Shown one piece after another: positions 38,856 through 46,996 of a stretch of DNA of 64,000 nt. Both the position numbers and the translations under genes were made by a program. Location: positions 62,001 through 126,000 of the forward strand of contig NZ_BAAAUX010000013.1 in the NCBI RefSeq assembly GCF_039534165.1, given 5' to 3'. The notes beneath the pieces were generated by a model. The model saw only the letters and a list, made by a program, of their open reading frames with translations, searched no databases and was not told where the DNA came from. The first letter of the stretch is position 1. Each line of letters starts with the position of its first letter. The DNA comes from Saccharopolyspora_D taberi (lineage in GTDB: Bacteria; Actinomycetota; Actinomycetes; Mycobacteriales; Pseudonocardiaceae).

Positions 38856-39671
38856 CTACTGTCCGAGCGCATCGGCTCGCGGCATCGGCCCCAACTGCCT
38901 CGCCTGGTCGGCGCGCAGCGACTCCACGGTGTCGGCGAATTCGGCGTAAGCCTCGTCCTCGCCGGAAAGCCGCCGGTAGCGGCCGACGCGCAGTTCGACC
39001 GACTCGTACTCGCGCTCCAGCGAGTCCGCGGTCCGCTGGAGCAGGACCCCGCGCTCGGCGAAGCGGGCGTGCCCGGCGAACGCGGCGGACAGCGCCACGG
39101 CCAGGCTGAGCAGCACCGCACCCCATCTGGCGTCCACAATGGACATCGAGATCGCGGTGACGCAGGCGGCCACGATCGACCCGGCGACGACGACGCTCTG
39201 CAGCAGCCCGTCCCGCCTGCGGTGCCTGCGGGCCTCCGCGCGGTACCGGTCGATCACGTCGGGCAGGTGCGCCCGGTAGTGCTTGCGGACCCCGAGCAGA
39301 TCGCCGGATCCGAATTCCTCAAGCAGGTGTTCCCGGTGGCCCTGCTCCAGCGCGCGCAGATCGAATTCCATCGCGCGAACTTTAAAGTGCTGGACGTATC
39401 CGAGCCGCGCCGACACCGCGATCGAAGCGAGCACGACCACGGCGGCGGCGGCCGTCACCGAGGACGGGCCGTATAAGACGAATCCGGATATCGCCAGCAC
39501 CGCCAGCAGCACGTTGACCGGGTACACCCAGATCAGCAGGAACCGCCGCACCAGACGGGCCCGGTACAGCTGCTCCGACCGCTCGGCGATCCGGCGTTCC
39601 CAGTCCTGCGCCCGCGGGTTCTCGGAGATCACACCGCCTCCGATGATTCCCGCGGCCTCCACTTGGTCCAT
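38856..39671 (-). CDS. SLATT/DUF4231-like membrane protein
   Basis: A 271-residue protein with two hydrophobic hairpins: LLIWVYPVNVLLAVLAISGFVLYG with VTAAAAVVVLASIAVSARLGY, and SVVVAGSIVAACVTAIS with AVLLSLAVALSAAFAG. Charged helical stretches (EQLYRARLVRRF, DRYRAEARRHRRR, LQRTADSLEREYESVELRVGRY) lie around them. This layout resembles SLATT/DUF4231 proteins, which have been proposed to act as pore-forming effectors next to nucleotide sensors. No SMODS or SLOG partner is seen, and the family call is an inference from layout only. ATG 39671 follows GGAAGGA. Confidence 0.6.
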   Translation of the reverse strand: MDQVEAAGIIGGGVISENPRAQDWERRIAERSEQLYRARLVRRFLLIWVYPVNVLLAVLAISGFVLYGPSSVTAAAAVVVLASIAVSARLGYVQHFKVRAMEFDLRALEQGHREHLLEEFGSGDLLGVRKHYRAHLPDVIDRYRAEARRHRRRDGLLQSVVVAGSIVAACVTAISMSIVDARWGAVLLSLAVALSAAFAGHARFAERGVLLQRTADSLEREYESVELRVGRYRRLSGEDEAYAEFADTVESLRADQARQLGPMPRADALGQ

Positions 39672-39928
39672 CGCGTTGATCCTTCCGGCGTCTGCAGTGC
39701 ATCGAAGTAGCCGCGGCGGGCCGCCGACAATCGGCCGCCAGGGTGATGGTCGGGCGCTCGGCGCGAGCGGAATCTCGCCGCACTGGCGACTACCTGGGGG
39801 CTGCCACTCTGGCAGCGTCGGCACCGGCACCGGAAATCGAAGTGGGATGCAACCCCATTCATCACCCATCCGTATGAAGTTCTGGCATCCCTTCTCCCAC
39901 CGAGAGAGTGAATTCCTTGAGGGTCATC

Positions 39929-41815
39929 ATGCGACGGTTCCGGCGCGTCTGCCTGTTCGGCCTCCTCGGCCTGGTGCTCGCCTGCACGGGTGCGTTCGCG
40001 GTCGGCTACGCGGTCTGGGAGGTGCCCGACCCGCAGGTCGTCGCCGACGGCACGCAGCAGTCGATCGTGCTGACCTACGCCGACGGCGGCGAGATGACCC
40101 GGATCGTCCCCGACTCCGGAAACCGCACCATGATCAGGGATCTGGACGAGGTCTCGCTGCCGATGCGCAACGCGACCCTGGCCGCGGAGGACGCTTCCTT
40201 CTACACCAACGGCGGTTTCGACCCGCTGGGCATCGCGCGGGCGGCGTACGCGCAGGCCACCAACAGCCCCGGTGGCGGATCGACCATGACCCAGCAGTAC
40301 GTCAAGCTCGCCACCGGCGACGACGAGCACACCTACACGCGCAAGTTCAAGGAAATCGTGCTCGCGGCCAAGATGACCAACCAGCTGCCCAAGGACGAGA
40401 TCTTCAAGGCATACCTCAACACCGCGTACTACGGCCGCGGCGCGTGGGGCATCCACGCCGCCGCCAACGCCTACTTCGGCAAGCTCCCGCGCGATCTCGA
40501 CTCGTCGGAATCCGCTGTCCTGGCGGGAATGGTGCAGAAACCGGTGGAGAACGACCCGCGGGTCAACCCGGCCGCGGCCGAGAAGCGCTGGACCTACGTC
40601 GCCGACCAGCTGCTGGCGAACCGGCTGATCGCCCCGGCCGAACGGGACGGGATGCGGATTCCCGCCACCAGGGAACGGTTCGCGTGGCGGGGCGAGCAGA
40701 TGTCCGGGCCGCTGTACCACATCCGCGAGCGGGTGCTCGAAGAACTGGAGCGGGCCGGGATCAGCTCGCAGGACCTGCACCGCAACGGCAACACGATCGT
40801 CACCAGCATCGACCGCGACGCGCAGCGGGCCGCCGAGGAGGCGGTCGCGGAGATGAACCGCGACCAGCCGCAGAACCTGCGCTCCGCGCTGGTCGCGATC
40901 GAGCCCGCGACCGGCGGAATCCGCGCCTACCACAGCGGGGACCGGCAGATCGGCGGCTTCGACTGGGCCAGGGCGGCGCAGTCGCCGGGCGCGGCGATCC
41001 AGCCGTTCGTCGCCGCCGCCGGACTGATGCGGGGCCACGGGCTCGACGAGACCTACAACGGCGGTTCACCGCAGGAGATCCAGGGCGCGACCTACCGCAA
41101 CTCCGGGCCGGGATGCGCCGAGCGGTGCACGGTCCGCGCGGCGATGACCGAGTCCGCGGAGACCGCTTTCGTGAACATGGCGGCGAAATTCGGTCCGGTG
41201 GCGGTGGTCGACGCCGCGCGCCGGGCGGGTCTGGACCTCGACGTCGGCGACTCCGCGCCGGGTCTCGCCGCCGGGACGGGCGACTACCCGGCGAGCACTG
41301 TCGGCGTCGCTCGCGGCTACGCGACGCTGGCCGCGGGCGGTGTGGTGCGCGAGCCGCACTTCGTGCGGAAGGTGTTGGACAGCAACGGAAACGAGGTCCG
41401 GTCGTTCGATTCCCCCGCGTACGACGCGTTTTCCCGCGACCACGCCGAGAGCGAGCAGGTGGCCGCCGACGTCACCGAGTCCCTGCGCTGGGGAGCCGCG
41501 GAGGGCGGGGTGTCGATCCCGGACCGGCCGCTGGCGGTCAAGACCGGGATCGCGCAGTTCGGCGGCTCGCCGGACAAGGCGCTCACGGCGTGGACCGCCG
41601 GATACACGCCGCAGATCGCCGCGGCGGTGTCGATCAGCGCCAGCGACGCCGGGGGCAGGCCGCAACCGATGCTCCGGACCGGGGACAGGCTGCCGAGCGG
41701 GATCTGGGAGCGGTTCATGGAGGCGTACCTGCGGGACAAGCCGGTCGAGCACTTCCCCGAGCGCACGCCGGTCACCAGTTACGCACCTCGTGCGCCCATG
41801 CCCGTAGACCGGTGA
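39929..41815 (+). CDS. Bifunctional-type penicillin-binding protein with degenerate transpeptidase site
   Basis: A 628-residue class A PBP with one N-terminal membrane helix. The glycosyltransferase (GT51) domain has EDASFYTNGGFD (catalytic Glu87; the usual histidine is Asn), GGSTMTQQYVK, TRKFKE and IFKAYLNTAYYGRGAWG. The transpeptidase domain keeps KTG (538-540) but the SxxK position reads PGAAIQPF, so the nucleophile Ser is Ala355 and the Lys is Gln358, and SxN reads SAE. It should still polymerise glycan strands but not cross-link. ATG 39929 follows GAGGG. Its 3' end overlaps the convergent MarR gene by 44 bases. Confidence 0.88.
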   Translation: MRRFRRVCLFGLLGLVLACTGAFAVGYAVWEVPDPQVVADGTQQSIVLTYADGGEMTRIVPDSGNRTMIRDLDEVSLPMRNATLAAEDASFYTNGGFDPLGIARAAYAQATNSPGGGSTMTQQYVKLATGDDEHTYTRKFKEIVLAAKMTNQLPKDEIFKAYLNTAYYGRGAWGIHAAANAYFGKLPRDLDSSESAVLAGMVQKPVENDPRVNPAAAEKRWTYVADQLLANRLIAPAERDGMRIPATRERFAWRGEQMSGPLYHIRERVLEELERAGISSQDLHRNGNTIVTSIDRDAQRAAEEAVAEMNRDQPQNLRSALVAIEPATGGIRAYHSGDRQIGGFDWARAAQSPGAAIQPFVAAAGLMRGHGLDETYNGGSPQEIQGATYRNSGPGCAERCTVRAAMTESAETAFVNMAAKFGPVAVVDAARRAGLDLDVGDSAPGLAAGTGDYPASTVGVARGYATLAAGGVVREPHFVRKVLDSNGNEVRSFDSPAYDAFSRDHAESEQVAADVTESLRWGAAEGGVSIPDRPLAVKTGIAQFGGSPDKALTAWTAGYTPQIAAAVSISASDAGGRPQPMLRTGDRLPSGIWERFMEAYLRDKPVEHFPERTPVTSYAPRAPMPVDR

Positions 41816-42233
41816 GGAATCCTTCGCGCTGTTCCGGGGAAAGTCCTTCCATGGCCCGCAGGATCGGCTGGGCGCGGGTCGCGACGAAGCCCTCCAGCGC
41901 GGCGCGGCGCTCCGGCGGCAGGGAAACGAGCGTGCGGCGCCGGTTGGCCGGATCTTCCCGCCGCTGAACCCAGTCCGCGCGGGCGAGGTCGCCGACGAGC
42001 TCGCTGGCGGTCGGCAGGGACACGCCCAGGCGGTGCGAGAGCTCGGTGACCGACAGCTCGTCGCCGGCGATCAGCTGCGTCAGCACCGCGCCGTGCCGCG
42101 CGGTCAGGCCGTGGGTGGTGAACGCCTCGCGCATCTCGGCGGGCATCTCGGAGTGCGCGCGGCGGAAGTAGGCGGCCAGCAGCGGCACCAGCCCCAGGAG
42201 TTCGGCGATCTCCTGCGCGTCTCGGTCGTTCAC
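41772..42233 (-). CDS. MarR-family transcriptional regulator
   Basis: A 153-residue MarR regulator with HTH LSVTELSHRLGVSLPTASELVGDLARADWVQRREDPANRRRTLVSL and flanking dimer helices. GTG 42233 is the likely start; no strong ribosome site is present and translation may be nearly leaderless. It is divergent from the P450 remnant at 42306, so that gene was probably its target. The last 44 bases overlap the end of the PBP gene on the other strand. Confidence 0.85.
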   Translation of the reverse strand: MNDRDAQEIAELLGLVPLLAAYFRRAHSEMPAEMREAFTTHGLTARHGAVLTQLIAGDELSVTELSHRLGVSLPTASELVGDLARADWVQRREDPANRRRTLVSLPPERRAALEGFVATRAQPILRAMEGLSPEQREGFLTGLRAWAHEVRNW

Positions 42234-42305
42234 CAGCCCGAGTGTATTCGGGGTGCGTTCACCTTCATTCCACTGCAACGGGAAACTGCATTGGAAGAAG
42301 CCGCC

Positions 42306-42540
42306 ATGAGCACATCCGCCCCTCCAGCGCTTCCCACCACGCGCACCGAAGATGTCCCTTCGACCCGCCCGCCGAGCTGGTGCGGGCTCCGGGCGGAGGA
42401 ACCCCTCAGCCCGCTCGCCTACCCGGACGGGCACGTCGGCTGGCTGCCACGAGCCACGCCCTGGTCCGCTCGGTCCTGGCGGACAGCCCCTTCAGCGCGC
42501 GGGCCGAACTCGCGCACAACCCGATCTCCGGGTCGACCGC
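42306..42540 (+). pseudogene. Cytochrome P450 N-terminal remnant with frameshifts
   Basis: Joining two frames gives a P450 N-terminus. The parts are MSTSAPPALPTTRTEDVP, then FDPPAELVRA, then EEPLSPLAYPDGHVGWL, then ATSHALVRSVLADSPFSARAELAHNPISG. The FDPPAEL and YPDGHVGWLATSHALVRSVLADSRFS-like pattern is characteristic of actinobacterial P450s. At least three frame changes are needed and the rest of the gene (heme-binding end) is missing; the lysR gene begins to overlap right after it. GGAAGAA precedes the ATG. Confidence 0.7.
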
Positions 42541-42553
42541 CCGGCGGGGGCGA

Positions 42554-43456
42554 TCACGCTGACCCGCCCCCGGTCGCCTCGGCGCACGCGCGGGCGTAGG
42601 CGTGCACGAGCGGGCGCTGGTCGTCGGCCCGCCACGCGAGCGCGAGCCTGCTCGGGGACAGCCCGCGGACCGGGCGGGTCACCACGTCGCCCCGGGTCAG
42701 CAGTGGCGCGTTCCCGTTGGCCAGCAAGCAGATCCCGCGACCGTCGACCAGCGCCTCGTAGGTCTCGTCCGGACTCGCGATCACGGCGCCGATGCGCGGG
42801 GTCCGCCCGCCCCGCGCATCGGTCGCGAGCCAGTAGTCGCGCAGCGGCCCGGCGCTGGGCGGGAGCGCGAGGAACGGTTCGTCGAGCAGATCGGCGAAGT
42901 CGACGACCTCGCTCGTCGCCAGGCGGTGCCCTTCCGGCATCGCGACCAGCCGCGGTTCCTCGGCGACCAGGACGGTCCGGTACCGCTCCTGATCAGGGAT
43001 CGGCAGCCACACGAACGCCACGTCGCTGGAGCCGTCGGCGAGCCCGGCGCTGGCGTCCTCCCAGCCGACCTGGCGCAGTTTCACCGCCGCGTCCGGGAAG
43101 GCGGCGGTGAACCGGGACCGGACGGCGGGCAGCAGCCCGCCGCGGCCGGGACTGGTGCTCATGCCCACCACGATGGTCGACCGGTGCGCGGCCTTGACCC
43201 GCTCGACCTCGGCCAGCGCCGCGTCCCACTCGGCCAGCACCCGCCGGGCGTGCGGGAGCAGCGCGGTGCCGACCTCGGTGAGCCGCACCCGCTGCCGGTC
43301 CCGCTCGAACAGCGGCGCGCCGAGCTGGCGCTCCAGCATCCGGATCTGCTTGCTCAGCGCGGGCTGCGACACGTAGAGCCGCTCGGCGGCCCGGGTGAAG
43401 TGCAACTCCTCGGCGACCGCGGCGAAGTACCGCAGCTCCCGCCCGTGGACGTCCAT
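42554..43456 (-). CDS. LysR-family transcriptional regulator
   Basis: A 300-residue LysR protein. The HTH is ELRYFAAVAEELHFTRAAERLYVSQPALSKQIRMLERQLG, followed by linker helix and a PBP2-like effector domain (TIVVGMSTSPGRGGLLPAVRSRF to SPSRLALAWRADDQRP). ATG 43456 (MDVHGREL) was chosen; another ATG lies six bases upstream. It is divergent from the SDR gene, the standard arrangement in which a LysR regulator activates the neighbouring enzyme gene. Confidence 0.92.
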   Translation of the reverse strand: MDVHGRELRYFAAVAEELHFTRAAERLYVSQPALSKQIRMLERQLGAPLFERDRQRVRLTEVGTALLPHARRVLAEWDAALAEVERVKAAHRSTIVVGMSTSPGRGGLLPAVRSRFTAAFPDAAVKLRQVGWEDASAGLADGSSDVAFVWLPIPDQERYRTVLVAEEPRLVAMPEGHRLATSEVVDFADLLDEPFLALPPSAGPLRDYWLATDARGGRTPRIGAVIASPDETYEALVDGRGICLLANGNAPLLTRGDVVTRPVRGLSPSRLALAWRADDQRPLVHAYARACAEATGGGSA

Positions 43457-43469
43457 AACCATTGGCTAT
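43455..43469. promoter_or_regulatory. LysR-type box at the lysR start
   Basis: ATAACCATTGGCTAT is an imperfect palindrome (five of six arm positions, ATA-N9-TAT) of the size of LysR boxes. It covers the lysR start codons and lies about 70 bases upstream of the SDR gene. Confidence 0.5.
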
Positions 43470-43539
43470 CACGCCGGGTCTTGGACGAACAAGCACGGCG
43501 GGAAGCAAGCTGGTCGCAGATCAACGCGAAGGAGCGAAC

Positions 43540-44367
43540 ATGAGCAAGGTCTGGCTGGTCACCGGCGCCAACAGCGGCTTCGGCCGCGCGATCACCGAGG
43601 CGGCGGTCGAAGCGGGAGACGTGGTCATCGCGACCGCCCGCCGCGTCGCGGCGCTCGACGACCTGGTCACCGCGCACCCCGACCAGGTCGAAGCCCTCCC
43701 CCTGGACGTCACCGACCAGAAGTCGATCGACGCCGCGGTGGAAGACGTCGTCACCCGCCACGGCCGCATCGATGTCCTGGTGAACAACGCAGGCCGCACC
43801 CACGTCGGCGCGGTCGAGGAAAGCACCGACGAGGAACTGCGCTCGCTGTTCGACGTGCACTTCTTCGGCCCCGCGGCCCTGGTCCGAGCGGTCGTCCCGC
43901 ACATGCGCACCCGCCGCTCCGGCGCGATCGTGCAGCTCAGCAGCATGGGTGGCCAGCTGTCCTTCGCAGGCTTCGGCGCCTACAGCGCCACGAAGTTCGC
44001 CCTCGAAGGACTTTCCGAAGCCCTCGCCGACGAGGTCCGCCCGTTCGGCATCAAGGTCCTGATCGTCGAACCCGGGGCGTTCCGCACCGGCCTGTTCACC
44101 AACGGCAGCGCCAGCGAGCCCTCCACGACTTATGCCGACACCGTCGGCCAAACCCGCGCGATGATCGAATCCAGCAACGGCAGCCAGCCCGGCGACCCCA
44201 CCAAGGCCGCCGCGGCGATCCTGGCTGCGTTGGAGGCGGACGACACCCCGCTGCGCCTGCCCCTCGGCAGCGACGCAGTCGACGCCATCACCGGGCACCT
44301 CGACAGCGTGCGGGCGGAGCTGGATGCTTGGGAGGGCATTTCGCGGGGGACCGCTTTTGGGGGTTAG
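43540..44367 (+). CDS. Short-chain dehydrogenase/reductase (SDR)
   Basis: A 275-residue classical SDR. The NAD(P) motif is VTGANSGFGRAITEAA, with LDVTD, VLVNNAGRTHVGAVEE and the catalytic serine in IVQLSSMGGQLSFAGFGAYSATKFALEGLSEAL (Ser, Tyr-x-x-x-Lys). EPGAFRTGLF follows. ATG 43540 has GAAGGAG five bases upstream. The substrate is unknown; the divergent LysR gene should control it. Confidence 0.92.
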   Translation: MSKVWLVTGANSGFGRAITEAAVEAGDVVIATARRVAALDDLVTAHPDQVEALPLDVTDQKSIDAAVEDVVTRHGRIDVLVNNAGRTHVGAVEESTDEELRSLFDVHFFGPAALVRAVVPHMRTRRSGAIVQLSSMGGQLSFAGFGAYSATKFALEGLSEALADEVRPFGIKVLIVEPGAFRTGLFTNGSASEPSTTYADTVGQTRAMIESSNGSQPGDPTKAAAAILAALEADDTPLRLPLGSDAVDAITGHLDSVRAELDAWEGISRGTAFGG

Positions 44368-44394
44368 GGCGAGCGGGCTTGAGTTCGTTCTGGG

Positions 44395-45444
44395 TCAGAC
44401 GTGCAGGACGCCGTCGACGGCGTCCTGCACCGGCGGCACAAGACCGAACTGCAAATCCTCCTCGAGGAAGATCCCGAGCTTCGACAATCCGAAGTCGTGG
44501 CCCAACTCGGTGGTGAGGACGTCAGTTCGCACGCAACGGACTCCGGGGCGCGAGTCGTGCGTGAACGAGATCTCCATGCGGGGCGCGGAATCCAGTGCCG
44601 CGAGGGTGAGGTCGATCTGCCGGGCTCCCAGCTTGACGATCTGCGCGCACTGCGAAGCGCCGAACGGCAGGTGGTGGTCCGCGATCACATCAGGCGGCGG
44701 CAGGTCGACCGGTGGCCAGCACCGCGCGGTGATGTCGATTCCGCCTGATGGGAGGAGAGCTCGGGGAGCGTCCCGGTCGCCGGTGATGTGGAGCAGCTCG
44801 ACAGGTGGCTGGAAGACCCACGGCCGTTTCCCGGCCCTGCGAACTGCCACCGCGAGGCCGTTCCCCAACGGCGCTGCACTGCTGATCGAACCGGCGCCGA
44901 GGTTCCACTCCCGCCGCTCACCCCCGGGAGGATCGTGTGCGACGGTGGCGGTCCAAGCGGTGCCGTTCAAGTGGGACGTGTACTTCCAGAATGGATCGTG
45001 TTTTCCACTGCGGGAGAATCGGGTTTGCGCGCGCCGTGCTCCCGATGTCGCGGGAAACTCGGTGAGCGACTCGACTGTGGCCGGTGTGGTGGACAGATCA
45101 ACGACGACAGCATCACCGTCGGGTGCCGAAGCGATCGCGACGGACTTCTCCGAGGCGACCGCGAAACGGGTGGGCCAAGCGAAAGCCGACGGTGCCCGGA
45201 GATGTTCCCAGGACACGGTTTCCCGCACAGCTCCATCGCTGTCCAGAACTACCGCCACGGGTTGCACGTCATCGATCGCAACGACGTGCAACCCGCACGG
45301 GACAAGAACGCTCGGGCGAAACGAGCGCCGTACCGCGGTCGACAGCATGCGTTCAGGGTAGTGGTGTTCAGGCAGGAAGCATTTCTCGAACTGGATGTCC
45401 TGGGAACCGTCGGCGGGCAGCGGGTGCTCGCCCTTCAGCCCCAA
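44395..45444 (-). CDS. Hypothetical protein, possibly beta-rich
   Basis: A 349-residue protein not assigned to a family. It is rich in short beta-type segments (LHVVAIDDVQPVAVVLDSDGAV, VAVASEKSVAIASAPDGDAVVVDL, GLAVAVRRAGKRPWVFQPPVEL), as in a small beta-propeller, with no signal peptide. Third-codon GC is high along the whole frame. The start is TTG 45444, four bases after the ABC gene stop; ATG 45348 is an alternative. The gene contains two perfect inverted repeats, a 30-base palindrome at its 3' end and a 13-bp repeat near its 5' end. It is probably co-transcribed with the ABC ATPase upstream. Confidence 0.6.
   Translation of the reverse strand: MGLKGEHPLPADGSQDIQFEKCFLPEHHYPERMLSTAVRRSFRPSVLVPCGLHVVAIDDVQPVAVVLDSDGAVRETVSWEHLRAPSAFAWPTRFAVASEKSVAIASAPDGDAVVVDLSTTPATVESLTEFPATSGARRAQTRFSRSGKHDPFWKYTSHLNGTAWTATVAHDPPGGERREWNLGAGSISSAAPLGNGLAVAVRRAGKRPWVFQPPVELLHITGDRDAPRALLPSGGIDITARCWPPVDLPPPDVIADHHLPFGASQCAQIVKLGARQIDLTLAALDSAPRMEISFTHDSRPGVRCVRTDVLTTELGHDFGLSKLGIFLEEDLQFGLVPPVQDAVDGVLHV
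44401..44430. terminator. 30-base perfect palindrome at the 3' end of the hypothetical gene
   Basis: The 15-base half GTGCAGGACGCCGTC is followed directly by its reverse complement. It codes for the last residues (VQDAVDGVLH) of the minus-strand gene and lies 33 bases past the SDR stop, so it may end both transcripts. Confidence 0.65.
45258..45295. repeat. 13-bp inverted repeat inside the hypothetical gene
   Basis: CGGGTTGCACGTC and GACGTGCAACCCG are exact inverted copies, 12 bases apart, within the coding region. An mRNA hairpin could form 50-60 codons into the gene. Confidence 0.7.
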
Positions 45445-45447
45445 ACC

Positions 45448-46206
45448 TCAAACCGAGTCAGCGACGAGCTGGTGGCCCTTGTAAGCGGTGAGGACATCGC
45501 GCAGCGGGCCCTGCATCCGCATTCGGCCCTCGTCCATCCAGATCGCCGTGGTGCACAGCTCCTGCAGCAGTTCTTCGGCGTGCGAGGCGAACACCAGGAT
45601 GCCCGAGCGGTTCACCAGGTCCGCAAAACGTTGCCGGGCCTTGGCGACGAACGCCGCGTCGACCGCGCCCAGGCCCTCGTCGAGGATCAGGATCTCCGGG
45701 CTGATCGTGGTCACCACCCCGAGCGCCAGCCGCACCCGCATGCCGGCGGAGTAGGTCCGCAGCGGCATCCGCAGGTAGTCGCCGAGCTCGGTGAACTCGG
45801 CGATGTCATCCACCCGTTCCTGCATCTGCTTGCGCGTCATCCCGAGGAACAGACCGCGGATGATGATGTTCTCGTAACCCGAGACCTCCGGGTCCATCCC
45901 CACGCCCAGGTCGAACACCGGCGCGACCTTCCCCACGATCCGCGCGCTGCCGCGCGTCGGCTCGTAGATCCCGGACAGCAGTCGCAGCAGGGTGGACTTG
46001 CCCGCCCCGTTGTGCCCGACCAGCGCCACCCGGTCACCTTCGCGCAGCGACAGGGTGACGTCCCGCAACGCCTCGATGACCGGAACCTTCGCGCCGGTGC
46101 CGATCTTGCCGCCGACCTTGCCGAGGACCTTCTTCTTCAGCGACCTCGTCTTGGCGTCGAAGATCGGAAAGTCGACGTACGCGTCCCTCACCTCGATGCT
46201 CACCAT
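45448..46206 (-). CDS. Polysaccharide-export ABC transporter ATP-binding protein
   Basis: A 252-residue ATPase of the Wzt/TagH/RfbE type that exports lipid-linked polysaccharide. It has a long N-terminal segment (YVDFPIFDAKTRSLKKKVLG), Walker A VGHNGAGKST, a signature shortened to LRTYSAGMRVRLALGV, Walker B EILILDEGLGAVD and the switch HAEELLQEL. In mycobacteria the closest analogue exports galactan with a Wzm-type permease. No permease gene lies next to it here. ATG 46206 follows GAGGACC. It is divergent from tetR, and a long inverted repeat lies between them. Confidence 0.9.
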   Translation of the reverse strand: MVSIEVRDAYVDFPIFDAKTRSLKKKVLGKVGGKIGTGAKVPVIEALRDVTLSLREGDRVALVGHNGAGKSTLLRLLSGIYEPTRGSARIVGKVAPVFDLGVGMDPEVSGYENIIIRGLFLGMTRKQMQERVDDIAEFTELGDYLRMPLRTYSAGMRVRLALGVVTTISPEILILDEGLGAVDAAFVAKARQRFADLVNRSGILVFASHAEELLQELCTTAIWMDEGRMRMQGPLRDVLTAYKGHQLVADSV

Positions 46207-46231
46207 GCTCGGTCCTCACAACGTTCCAACA

Positions 46232-46259
46232 GATGCGAATGAAAATTACCATTCGCATC
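46232..46259. promoter_or_regulatory. TetR operator (28-base inverted repeat)
   Basis: GATGCGAATG and CATTCGCATC are exact inverted copies with an eight-base AT-rich spacer. The repeat lies in the 76-base gap between the divergent ABC ATPase and tetR genes, so it probably controls both. Confidence 0.8.
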
Positions 46260-46282
46260 CTGGCGGGGGTAACGTCGGACCG

Positions 46283-46933
46283 GTGAGCCACGCCGAGCAC
46301 TTCCGCCCGCCGCAGCAAGCCCGCAGCCGGGAGTCCCTGCGCAAAGTGCTGACCTCCGCCGAACACGTGCTGAGCACCTACGGCATCGACGAGTTCACCG
46401 TGGCAGCGGTCGCCGAGCACGCCGGCATGTCCGTGGGTGCCATCTACCGGCGGTTCACCGGCAAGGAACAACTGCTCCAGGCCGTCAAGGAACAGCTGCT
46501 CGAACAGCTTGAAACCAGCGTCGCGGACGCACTCCGCTCAGCCCGCCCCGGACTGGGCGGCACCATCAGCGCCTTCACCCACGCAATGGCGCAGACGTTC
46601 TCGCACCACGCCCGGACCTTCCCGGAACTCCTCAGCGGCCAGCGCGCCGAAGGTGTCGAACGCGGCCTGCAAGCACTCGCGGTGATCCAGCGGTCCCTCA
46701 CCGAGGCCGCCAAGCCCTATCTGGACGGCATCCGCGGACGCGACCCCGAGCAAGCCCTGAACGCGGCGGCCCGGACAGTCATCGGCTCGTGCGTGCACCG
46801 CGCCGCCACCTGCCAGTCCTGGCCGGACGGCCTCTCGTGGACGACGTGGGCTGACGAAACCACCGAGATCGCCATGGCCTACCTCGCCACCGAAGCGTCG
46901 ACCCAAAAGAAAAACCGCAGGTCACCTGAGTGA
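46283..46933 (+). CDS. TetR-family transcriptional regulator
   Basis: A 216-residue TetR regulator. The N-terminal HTH reads RESLRKVLTSAEHVLSTYGIDEFTVAAVAEHAGMSVGAIYRRFTGKEQLL, followed by a helical ligand-binding domain. GTG 46283 starts it 23 bases after the inverted-repeat operator. Its target is likely the divergent polysaccharide-export ATPase. The 3' end lies inside the 95-base duplication made by the mobile element, and the hairpin after the stop is the old tRNA terminator. Confidence 0.9.
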   Translation: MSHAEHFRPPQQARSRESLRKVLTSAEHVLSTYGIDEFTVAAVAEHAGMSVGAIYRRFTGKEQLLQAVKEQLLEQLETSVADALRSARPGLGGTISAFTHAMAQTFSHHARTFPELLSGQRAEGVERGLQALAVIQRSLTEAAKPYLDGIRGRDPEQALNAAARTVIGSCVHRAATCQSWPDGLSWTTWADETTEIAMAYLATEASTQKKNRRSPE

Positions 46934-46996
46934 TCCTGCGGTCTTCCGAGCGAGCCGCCTAAGGGAATCGAACCCTTGACCTACGCATTACGAGTG
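46902..46996. repeat. Left copy of the 95-base attachment-site repeat
   Basis: This stretch matches 58150-58244 at 87 of 95 positions without gaps. It contains the tRNA terminator hairpin (46914-46942) and the 3' part of the tRNA-Thr gene up to the anticodon stem (46952-46996). It carries AAGGG/CCCTT where the intact tRNA gene has GAGGG/CCCTC, so it is probably the displaced 3' end of the host tRNA gene. Confidence 0.9.
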
